Positions 1 to 6,222 of a stretch of 10,718 bases of DNA are shown piece after piece. Origin of the DNA: Planctomycetaceae bacterium (GTDB lineage Bacteria > Planctomycetota > Planctomycetia > Planctomycetales > Planctomycetaceae); the NCBI GenBank assembly GCA_023258825.1, contig JALQWE010000082.1, positions 1-10,718 of the forward strand, written 5' to 3'. The notes beneath the pieces are model-generated. The model was given only the letters and a program-made list of their open reading frames with translations. It made no database searches and was not told where the DNA came from. The translations under genes were made by a program, and so were the position numbers. Each line of letters opens with the position of its first letter. Within the stretch, counting starts at the first letter, position 1.

Positions 1-2
1 GG

Positions 3-2321
3 ATGGGAATGCCGGGCATGGGGATGCCAGGAGCTGCAGGCAGCAGTTACCCTGGATCTGGTGGATATGGAAGCATGCCGGGAATGCTGGGCGGGGCAGG
101 CCTGAGTGGTGCTGGGGTTGGTGGATCGTCGCTGCAGGGCGGTGCAGGTTACGGTGGCGGAGCGCCTTCGTCTGGCGGTGATGGCGGTGCGTTGCTCAGC
201 CCCGCTGGAGCAGCGGGTGCTGCGCCTCCTGCTGGACTCATGCCGCCTCAATCCAACCTGAACCCACGCCCGATGGATTCTCTGGAAGCCATGGTGATGG
301 AAATGGCCACGGCGTGGCAGTCTCAACCGGGTGTGGGGTCGATTCGTTCGGGCCTGCAGATTCCTGGTGCGGGCGCGGCCGCCGGTGTTTCTTCACCTCC
401 GGATGACGGTATTGCGCCGGGAGGTCCCGGAATGCCCCCGGAAATGTCTGGCGGGCTTGGCATGCCGGGCGGGGCTGGAATGCTCGGTGGGATGCCGGGA
501 ATGCCAGGCATGCCTGGTGGTGATCTTTCGGGGGGCGACCTTTACGGAGGCGGCGGCATGGGCAATGCGCCGGCCGCAGCTGTGACGGGGGCTGCAGATC
601 GCGAGTTTGTGACGGCGATTGTGGCTGGCTTGCTGCAGAATGGGTCCCCGGAGGCATGGCAGGGCGTGTTTGCGATCGCCTCTGGAAACGCGAAAACACC
701 GCTTCCTCTGGAAGTGAATGCCGAAATTGTCACTACGGCTTTGTTCCGACGATTAGAAACCGATCAAGCGCAAGTGGAACAGATCCTGCTCGCGATTATT
801 GACGGGACAGCACCACTGCCTCCGGAAAGCCGCGGTGCCTGTCTGCGGACCATTGCGGCAGTGTCCGGTAAAGCGGTAGACAAACTGACCGGGCTGAAGG
901 CGGCGGGATCAGCTGAAGTCGAATCTGCTGGTGGAGGTGGATTCGGCGCAGCGGGCGACTTGCCTGGCAATACCGGCATGCCCGGGATGGCGGGAATGTC
1001 GGGCATGGCCGGCATGAGCAGTATGGCAGGCATGGGAAATCGGCCTGGCATGCCTGGCGCGGGAATGGCTGGTGGTGGCGGCATGCCGGGGCCTCCTGCG
1101 ATGCCCGGGCTGCCTGGTGCATCCGGCATGAGCAGCATGGCAGGCATGGGCAACCGCCCTGGGATGCCGGGTGCTGGTGGCTTGTCTGGTGGAGGTGGCT
1201 TGTCAGGGGACGGCGCGATGCCGGGACCTCCTGCAATGCCCGGCCTTCCCGGCATGGGTGGCGCTCCGGGGATGCCATCAATGCCAGGGTCTGGTGGATT
1301 TGGCGCCGCGTCCGGGGCACCGGCAGCAGCCGGAACTTCGACGGCCGTCAGTTTGCCGGATGCGGTTGTCAACAAGGCGGCTGCATTTCTCTGGAGCAAG
1401 CCGTGCTGTGATGCAATTGCCACGCAGTTGAAATCTGCGACAGATTTGTCCCTGGCCGAACCCCTGCTGTCCCTCGCAGCCTCGATTCCTTCGCGGACTC
1501 TGCGTGAAGCCGCGTTCACGTTGTTCAGTTCGCTGCACAGCGCCGGAGCCGATGGGTTGAATAGTTCCGGGTTCTTCACCACCGCCGTCCACGATCCCGG
1601 CATGCTGGTCGTCCTGAAAGCTCTGCCGCGTTCGAAAGCCAGCAAAGGTGATGACGGCAAACCTCCCATGGATTCGTGGGCAGTCTCTGGTCAGCAGATG
1701 GTGCTGAACTACGTGGATCAGTTGCGCAACATGTCGATGGCGCCCGGTGGCAAACTCGTCCCGAACGCGAAGGGGTTCCCGATGCGAGCTCACCGTAACG
1801 CCGAGTTCGATTATGTGGGAATGATTCGCATGGCTCCTCCTCAGGGCGCCCCGGCGGACTCCGGTCTTTCTGAAACTCGTGTTTACTACGCCCGCGCGTC
1901 GTTCAGTCCGAAAAAGGCCAAAGAACAGCAGGACGTGATGAATCATTACAAGTCCGGATCCAGCGGGATTCAACGTCCGGACGAAGCCCGAAATCTGACC
2001 TGGCTGGACGGTGTGAAAACCGGGACCGGTGGAACTCGACGATCTATCGACGTGGTGATCCGTTCCGGAAAAGTAGCGGCTCCGACTGGTGGCGGCTTCC
2101 CCGGCAGCGGCGGATTTTCCGGAGGGCTGGGTGATGATCTTCCCGGCGGTGCTGGTATGCCGGGACCTGGCGGGATGCCCGGGATGCCTGGGATGCCGGG
2201 TGGCATGGGCGGTGGCGGTGCAGTGGGCGGCGATTACACGATCGAAGTGGTCGTGGTGGAGATTGCTGACCCGAAAGGCGATTCTGCTGCGGACGCTGCA
2301 TCCACATCGGGGGGACAGTAA
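3..2321 (+). CDS. Gly/Met/Pro-rich repeat protein with two globular segments, 5' partial
   Basis: I do not recognise the family. The frame is open to the left edge and the first Met lies inside repeat sequence, so the true start is probably outside the window; at least 772 residues are present. Low-complexity runs rich in G, M, P, A and S (such as GMPGMPGMPGG) cover about residues 1-195, 305-443 and 695-743. Two ordered segments lie between them: a mostly helical one at about 198-300 and a mixed one at about 445-695 containing a Cys pair (KPCCDA). A short beta-like tail (DYTIEVVVVEIADPKGD) follows the last run. Parts of the runs follow a Gly-X-Y collagen-like rhythm, often interrupted. No signal peptide can be judged because the N terminus is missing. 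Long antisense ORFs here are by-products of GC-rich repeats. The coding frame is secure; the function is unknown. The gene converges on the TPR gene, with tRNA-Phe between them. Confidence 0.8.
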   Translation: MGMPGMGMPGAAGSSYPGSGGYGSMPGMLGGAGLSGAGVGGSSLQGGAGYGGGAPSSGGDGGALLSPAGAAGAAPPAGLMPPQSNLNPRPMDSLEAMVMEMATAWQSQPGVGSIRSGLQIPGAGAAAGVSSPPDDGIAPGGPGMPPEMSGGLGMPGGAGMLGGMPGMPGMPGGDLSGGDLYGGGGMGNAPAAAVTGAADREFVTAIVAGLLQNGSPEAWQGVFAIASGNAKTPLPLEVNAEIVTTALFRRLETDQAQVEQILLAIIDGTAPLPPESRGACLRTIAAVSGKAVDKLTGLKAAGSAEVESAGGGGFGAAGDLPGNTGMPGMAGMSGMAGMSSMAGMGNRPGMPGAGMAGGGGMPGPPAMPGLPGASGMSSMAGMGNRPGMPGAGGLSGGGGLSGDGAMPGPPAMPGLPGMGGAPGMPSMPGSGGFGAASGAPAAAGTSTAVSLPDAVVNKAAAFLWSKPCCDAIATQLKSATDLSLAEPLLSLAASIPSRTLREAAFTLFSSLHSAGADGLNSSGFFTTAVHDPGMLVVLKALPRSKASKGDDGKPPMDSWAVSGQQMVLNYVDQLRNMSMAPGGKLVPNAKGFPMRAHRNAEFDYVGMIRMAPPQGAPADSGLSETRVYYARASFSPKKAKEQQDVMNHYKSGSSGIQRPDEARNLTWLDGVKTGTGGTRRSIDVVIRSGKVAAPTGGGFPGSGGFSGGLGDDLPGGAGMPGPGGMPGMPGMPGGMGGGGAVGGDYTIEVVVVEIADPKGDSAADAASTSGGQ
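1011..1259 (+). repeat. Imperfect tandem duplication inside the Gly/Met/Pro-rich gene
   Basis: Two adjacent copies encode the same block. Copy 1 (1011-1124, residues 337-374) and copy 2 (1125-1259, residues 375-419) both begin GMSSMAGMGNRPGMPGAG and both contain MPGPPAMPGLPG. Copy 2 has 7 extra residues (a GGLSG-type insert), so the block is 38 residues in copy 1 and 45 in copy 2. Third-position differences between the copies show the duplication is not brand new. Confidence 0.85.
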
Positions 2322-2458
2322 GCAGACGGGGGATACGCGGTCCAGGCGATCTGTGGCCGTACGAATTCTTCCTGAATCGGTCGAGAAAATATTGTGAACG
2401 AGTGCCTCTTTGGTCCTCAGAAGAGTGAGTTTGACGACCATCTGCATCCTCTGGTTGA

Positions 2459-2485
2459 CCTCAGAAATGGGGTTAATTTCTGAGG
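2459..2485. repeat. 10-bp perfect inverted repeat of unknown role
   Basis: CCTCAGAAAT (2459-2468) and ATTTCTGAGG (2476-2485) are exact complements around a 7-base loop, GGGGTTA. No T-run follows on either strand, so it is not a standard intrinsic terminator. It lies 138 bases after the Gly/Met/Pro-rich gene and upstream of the tRNA promoter, so it could mark the 3' end of the first transcript or be a protein-binding site. Confidence 0.6.
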
Positions 2486-2552
2486 ATTATGCTGGTGAGC
2501 CGATAATGAGACGTGTTCTCGTCTTGTTTTTGCGTTCCTGGGGCCGATTGTC

Positions 2553-2581
2553 TTGTCAATCCGCTGAAAAGGTTCTAAACT
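2553..2581 (+). promoter_or_regulatory. Sigma-70-type promoter of tRNA-Phe
   Basis: A -35 element TTGTCA (2553-2558) and a -10 element TAAACT (2576-2581) are separated by exactly 17 bases. The tRNA begins 13 bases after the -10, which leaves a 5' leader of only a few bases. The arrangement is textbook and suggests that the tRNA is transcribed independently of the upstream protein gene. Confidence 0.65.
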
Positions 2582-2594
2582 CCGCCAAGCCGAA

Positions 2595-2667
2595 GGGCAG
2601 ATAGCTCAGTTGGTAGAGCACAGGACTGAAAATCCTGGTGTCGGGGGTTCGATTCCCCCTCTGCCCA
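2595..2667 (+). tRNA. tRNA-Phe (anticodon GAA)
   Basis: A complete cloverleaf of 73 bases folds by eye. The acceptor stem is GGGCAGA with TCTGCCC, the D arm GCTC/GAGC, the anticodon stem CAGGA/TCCTG around loop CTGAAAA (anticodon GAA at 2628-2630), a 5-base variable loop, and the T arm GGGGG/CCCCC around TTCGATT. The discriminator base is A. The 3' CCA is not encoded (GTT follows), so it must be added after transcription. A promoter sits just upstream and a strong terminator 45 bases downstream, so the tRNA is probably a single-gene unit. Confidence 0.97.
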
Positions 2668-2711
2668 GTTTCATTGAACCTCTGGTTCATCTGATATTCA
2701 AAGGCTCAAAG

Positions 2712-2749
2712 AAAACCTGCCAGAACAGCAATGTTCTGGCAGGTTTTTT
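2712..2749 (+). terminator. Strong intrinsic terminator, probably bidirectional
   Basis: A perfect 16-bp stem (left arm 2712-2727, right arm 2732-2747) closes a GCAA tetraloop of the stable GNRA type, and a run of six T ends the structure on the plus strand. Read on the minus strand, the stem is followed by TTTTCTTT. It can therefore end tRNA-Phe transcription from the left and TPR-gene transcription from the right; the TPR gene stops about 105 bases away at 2854. Confidence 0.9.
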
Positions 2750-2853
2750 GCGTTTCAGGGCGAGCGGTGCCGCGTAAGCCCACCGAGAATCGAGCCCCGT
2801 AAACACTACGAAACGCTAACAAAGCGGACGACCAGGGGGGGCTGAAGTGACTG

Positions 2854-4242
2854 TCAGGGAGTGTCAGGCTGAGCGCTGGCAGAATCCTGAGACCGCTGGC
2901 GGTGGAATTCCGCTTGTCGCCGCGTCGCGTCGGTGGCTGGTTGCAGGCTGCTGAAGTATTCGGCCAGCAGTGCGTGGGCGGGTCGGCAGGCTGGGTTCAG
3001 GTCCAGCACAGACTGCAGGGCCACAACGCCATCCTGCGGATCCCGATAACGCAGCATCAGTTCACCGCTGCGGAGCCGTGTGGCTTCATCGTTTGGAGTT
3101 GCGGCGATTTGATCTTCCAGTTGTCTGAGTTCTGCGAGAGCCCCCCGGAATTCCTCGACTTTTGCGAAGGTTGCGGCCGCCTGCTCCTCCTGGCCCAGTT
3201 GTCGCTGGCACTGCGCCAGAGTGAACAGGGCGTCATCGGCCCATGGCCGGATCGTCAGCGCTTTCTGCAGTGAATCCGCAGCCTCGGCCATACGGCCTTC
3301 TTCAAAATCCATGCGTCCGAGGGCGATCAGCAGCGGGGCATCATTCTGTGCCAGTGGTCGGGTCTCGGTCAGCACGGCTCGCGCGCGATCCGGATCACCG
3401 ATGGCTTTCATGCATTCGGAAAGACCAACGGCTGCTCGACCAGCCATGGCAGGAGTGCGCAACGCCTGCTCAAACAGAGGAATGGCTTCGCGCTGCCGGT
3501 GCGTGTCTGCGTAAAGTTCGGCGAGGCTGATGACGGGGTCGACCCAGTCCGGGCTGCGTCGGATCGCTTCCAGAAAGTCTGCTTCGGCATTGGGGAGTAA
3601 TTGCTGCAATGCGGACACTCGACCACGCACATACCACGGAAACGGGTCCTGTGGGGCATCCTTCATCAGGGCGTCGATCAGTGTGCCGGCTTCCCGGTAG
3701 CGCTGGTTGCGGAGGTAGCCGATCACATACGAGGCACAGACATCCAGATTGTCACCGGTCGTGTCCCTGAGGAGTCGCGAGAGGTACGGGGCGGCGGCAG
3801 CCATCTCGCCGCTTTGGGCCTGAAACAGGATTTGCTCGCGTTCGATCAAACGTGGTTCGGCACCGCGGGCTGCAGCGTCGGCGATCGCCGCCTGAATCTG
3901 TTCCGGGACTCCCAGACGGCGGCTGGCCTGACATTTGAGAAGCGCGGTGTCGATTCGTCTGGCACCCAGCCATTCAGCAATCTGCAGCCATTGCAGGGCT
4001 GTTGCCGGTTGCTGGGCTGAGAGACTGTGACGGGCGAGGGCATGAAAGGCCGGCGGCCACCAGGAGTGCCGAGTGACAATCGCGACAGCACAGGCCACCA
4101 GCAGCCAGCGGGTGCGGCGTGAGAGCCGGCGTGTTCTTCCGGAGTTTGCTGAACGCGGGAAACGCGGTGCGTCGGGAGAAGAATTCGGCCTGATGCTGTT
4201 CTGCGGTCCCGGATTTCCCGTTTCTCTCTCTGCTTCTGTCAC
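2854..4242 (-). CDS. Membrane-anchored tetratricopeptide (TPR) repeat protein
   Basis: The product is 462 residues. The N-terminal ~45 residues are polar and basic (GRTRRLSRRTRW). One short hydrophobic segment follows at about 46-57 (WLLVACAVAIV), which would anchor the protein with the repeats probably outside the cytoplasm. From about residue 75 the chain is helical, with TPR-type helix pairs that are clearest at about 205-230, 235-262, 270-295, 303-330, 337-362 and 405-432 (for example AEADFLEAIRRSPDWVDPVI and EAADSLQKALTIRPWADDAL). TPRs are protein-binding scaffolds with no enzymatic activity of their own. The start is GTG at 4242, supported by AGGA 10 bases upstream. It is divergent from the CxxCH/FG-GAP pair. 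TPR genes often neighbour ASPIC/UnbV and FG-GAP genes in planctomycetes and acidobacteria, but the binding partner here is unknown. Confidence 0.88.
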   Translation of the reverse strand: MTEAERETGNPGPQNSIRPNSSPDAPRFPRSANSGRTRRLSRRTRWLLVACAVAIVTRHSWWPPAFHALARHSLSAQQPATALQWLQIAEWLGARRIDTALLKCQASRRLGVPEQIQAAIADAAARGAEPRLIEREQILFQAQSGEMAAAAPYLSRLLRDTTGDNLDVCASYVIGYLRNQRYREAGTLIDALMKDAPQDPFPWYVRGRVSALQQLLPNAEADFLEAIRRSPDWVDPVISLAELYADTHRQREAIPLFEQALRTPAMAGRAAVGLSECMKAIGDPDRARAVLTETRPLAQNDAPLLIALGRMDFEEGRMAEAADSLQKALTIRPWADDALFTLAQCQRQLGQEEQAAATFAKVEEFRGALAELRQLEDQIAATPNDEATRLRSGELMLRYRDPQDGVVALQSVLDLNPACRPAHALLAEYFSSLQPATDATRRQAEFHRQRSQDSASAQPDTP

Positions 4243-4251
4243 GGTATTATG

Positions 4252-4264
4252 TTCCTGTCAGGAA
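4252..4264. promoter_or_regulatory. 13-base palindrome covering the TPR gene's ribosome binding site
   Basis: TTCCTG-T-CAGGAA is a perfect inverted repeat with a one-base centre. On the minus strand its left half supplies the AGGA that lies 10 bases before the GTG start of the TPR gene. It might be an operator site. As RNA, a one-base loop cannot form, so at best a shorter hairpin would result. Chance occurrence is quite possible. Confidence 0.3.
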
Positions 4265-4547
4265 AACAGAGACGAATGGATCGAAGACGGTTGGCTCTGA
4301 AACTGTGCGGCAGATCTCTGGTACGCTCAGCTCCCGCTGAAACGTCCGGACTGGTTGACGCTGCGGTTTTGGGTGTGTTGGGGGTGACCCGCTGTGCCCG
4401 GAATCGACCTGCGACTGCCGTCAGCAACCCAGCCTGCAGGACCGTATTCGTCCGCATTCTGCCGCTGTGTCCTCCGGGTTGTGGATGATCCGGGCTCAGC
4501 GGCAGAGTCTTCGGACGACGGCTCGGAAACCTCTTCTACACTCTAAC

Positions 4548-4552
4548 AGGGA
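4548..4552 (+). promoter_or_regulatory. Ribosome binding site of the CxxCH lipoprotein gene
   Basis: AGGGA ends 9 bases before the ATG at 4562. It supports that start over the internal ATG codons further into the signal peptide. Confidence 0.6.
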
Positions 4553-4561
4553 CGCCGCCTC

Positions 4562-4957
4562 ATGGTCAACAGGCTGCAGAATCAACACGGTGGGCTTCTG
4601 GTTCGTGCCAGTCTGCCGCTCATGACGGGCATGCTTCCGGTCGTGTTGCTGCTGGCTGGTGCCGGCTGCGATTCCGCCGGGTCATCCTCGGCACGGCCGC
4701 CTGTCAGTTCTGCTCCTGTTGCGGACGATCAGGCCGTCACCGCTGCAGTCAACTCCTTCTGCGGCGCCTGCCATGCCGTTCCCTCGCCGGACAGTTTTCC
4801 ACGCGATGACTGGTATCAGGAGGTTCAGCGGGGATTTGATTTCTACTACCGCTCAGGTCGCAAAGATCTCACGGTGCCTGTGCAGTCCGAGATTGTCCGT
4901 TGGTATCAATCTCGTGCTCCTGAGTTGCTTCCGGCTGCCGAGGCGGCGAGACGGTGA
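4562..4957 (+). CDS. Small lipoprotein with one c-type heme motif (CxxCH)
   Basis: The product is 131 residues. A basic N terminus (residues 1-15) and a hydrophobic stretch (about 18-35, MTGMLPVVLLLAGAG) end at Cys36, which fits a lipoprotein signal peptide with a loose lipobox. A single CGACH motif at 67-71 is the covalent heme-binding signature of cytochrome c. The following PSPDSFPRDDWYQEVQRGFD is reminiscent of the N-terminal cytochrome-like part of some large planctomycete beta-propeller proteins. There is no Met after the heme motif, so the usual distal axial ligand is missing from this chain. Its TGA overlaps the GTG start of the FG-GAP gene (GTGA, 4954-4957), so the two are either translationally coupled or one gene split by a frameshift. 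If made alone, it would be a lipid-anchored monoheme protein. The electron partner is unknown. Confidence 0.8.
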   Translation: MVNRLQNQHGGLLVRASLPLMTGMLPVVLLLAGAGCDSAGSSSARPPVSSAPVADDQAVTAAVNSFCGACHAVPSPDSFPRDDWYQEVQRGFDFYYRSGRKDLTVPVQSEIVRWYQSRAPELLPAAEAARR

Positions 4958-6156
4958 CGGATTCATCCGTGCACTTTACTGCCGTTCCAATGGCGACCCC
5001 GGGCAACACGATCAATGGAGTTGCTGCTGTTTCCTTTGTTGGGCCGATTGATTCCCCGGACAATCCACAGCCTCAGGCAAAAGCCACACCGATCCAATTG
5101 CTCTGCAGCGACATGATCTCCGGGCATGTTCGGCGGATGGACGTGACCGGATCATTGCTTCACGACTTTTCGGGCATCGTGCGTCATCCCGCGGCAGCCC
5201 GAATTGCCGATCTGAACCAGAACGGTCAGCCGGATCTGATCCTCGCTGACCTTGGCAGTCCTCTGCCGGAGGATCATGATCGCGGGAAAGTTGTCTGGAT
5301 CGCGGATTACGAAGCGGCCAGCACTCCGGTCATCCTGCTCGACAAAGTTGGGCGAGTTGCTGATGTGCGGATCGGGGACATGGATGGTGACGGGGATCCT
5401 GATGTGCTGGCGGCCGAGTTTGGCTGGTATCGAACAGGAGGAATTCACCTGATCCGAAATCAGCGATCGGCGGACTCTGTTTCGACGTGGACATCAGAAC
5501 GACTGGATTCACGCGCGGGCCCGATTCATCTGCCGATCGTTGACCTTGATCGCGACGGTCGACTGGATTTCGTTGCTCTCGTCAGCCAGGAGCATGAGGT
5601 GGTCGAAGCCTTTCTGAATCGGGGGGCGTCCTTTGAACGGGTTCAGTTGTTTGCGGGGGCCGACCCGTCGTGGGGTTCCAGTGGCATTGAGCTGACTGAC
5701 TTTGATGGTGACGGGGATGACGACATTCTCTACACCAACGGTGACACGTTTGATTCCAATCTGGTGAAGCCGTATCACGCCGTTCGCCTGCTGGAAAACA
5801 CCGGCTCGCTGAAATTTGAGCCGCGGACTCTGGCGGCTCTTCCCGGAGTCCACCGGGCCCTGCCTGCTGACATTGATCTGGATGGAGACATGGACATTGT
5901 CGCAGCGGCGATTCTGCCACAACAGACCCTGCGTGCCGCACGTCGGGACGATCTGCAGGCGCTGATCTGGCTGGAACAAACAGCCCCCGGCAAATTCTCG
6001 CGACACCTGATTCAGGGGGGCAGTCCGATTTATGCATCCGTGTTTCTGGCGGATATCGATCAGGACGGCGATATGGATGTTGTCGCCGGATGTTTTGATG
6101 AATCCAAACGCGAGGGCGCACAGCTGCTGCACGTCTTCGCCAATTCTGCCCGCTGA
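4954..6156 (+). CDS. FG-GAP/VCBS beta-propeller repeat protein
   Basis: The product is 400 residues with at least five calcium-binding-loop repeats of the D-x-[DN]-x-[DN]-G type: at about 85-95 (ADLNQNGQPDL), 141-151 (GDMDGDGDPDV), 196-206 (VDLDRDGRLDF), 248-258 (TDFDGDGDDDI), 306-315 (DIDLDGDMDI) and 366-376 (ADIDQDGDMDV). Such repeats form beta-propellers, nearly always outside the cytoplasm. This chain has no signal peptide: it begins MTDSSVHFTAVPM and is polar. That oddity, plus the GTGA overlap with the CxxCH lipoprotein ORF, suggests that the two ORFs are halves of a single exported protein separated by a -1 shift between 4924 and 4954. If they are separate genes, GTG 4954 is the only plausible start, with GAGG about 10 bases upstream. 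The substrate is unknown. The gene converges on the ASPIC/UnbV gene; I see no terminator in the 66-base gap. Confidence 0.88.
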   Translation: MTDSSVHFTAVPMATPGNTINGVAAVSFVGPIDSPDNPQPQAKATPIQLLCSDMISGHVRRMDVTGSLLHDFSGIVRHPAAARIADLNQNGQPDLILADLGSPLPEDHDRGKVVWIADYEAASTPVILLDKVGRVADVRIGDMDGDGDPDVLAAEFGWYRTGGIHLIRNQRSADSVSTWTSERLDSRAGPIHLPIVDLDRDGRLDFVALVSQEHEVVEAFLNRGASFERVQLFAGADPSWGSSGIELTDFDGDGDDDILYTNGDTFDSNLVKPYHAVRLLENTGSLKFEPRTLAALPGVHRALPADIDLDGDMDIVAAAILPQQTLRAARRDDLQALIWLEQTAPGKFSRHLIQGGSPIYASVFLADIDQDGDMDVVAGCFDESKREGAQLLHVFANSAR

Positions 6157-6222
6157 TTGCCAATCCGTCCATGCAATCAACTAAGCAAGGAACCGGCCCG
6201 CCTTGGACAGTATCAGCCTGCG

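Larger units (their letters stand above)
4243..4561. other. Divergent intergenic spacer with no gene seen
   Basis: This 319-base stretch separates the divergent TPR gene (-) and CxxCH lipoprotein gene (+), so both promoters should lie here. Short open frames cross it on both strands, but none has a recognisable product. The only regulatory hints are the palindrome at 4252-4264 and a -10-like TACACT at 4537-4542 facing the plus-strand gene, for which I see no good -35. Confidence 0.5.

Noticed and set aside
1011..1259. CRISPR-like or non-coding repeat array
   Set aside because: There are only two adjacent copies, both in frame within a coding region, with synonymous differences; this is a protein repeat.
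764..1669. 301-residue minus-strand frame rich in Pro-Gly-Ile/Met that looks collagen-like
   Set aside because: It is the complement of the plus-strand GMPG repeats; the Gly-Pro pattern arises automatically from reading the repeat backwards.
1278..2447. 389-residue open frame on the minus strand across the Gly/Met/Pro-rich gene
   Set aside because: Its product has no recognisable domain and is a composition-driven shadow of a GC-rich coding strand; the plus-strand frame has the ordered segments and repeat logic.
2410..2604. 64-residue plus-strand frame before the tRNA
   Set aside because: It runs into the tRNA, crosses the inverted repeat and tRNA promoter, and encodes nothing recognisable.
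5509..6180. 223-residue minus-strand frame opposite the FG-GAP gene
   Set aside because: It is an antisense shadow; the plus strand carries clear calcium-loop repeats.
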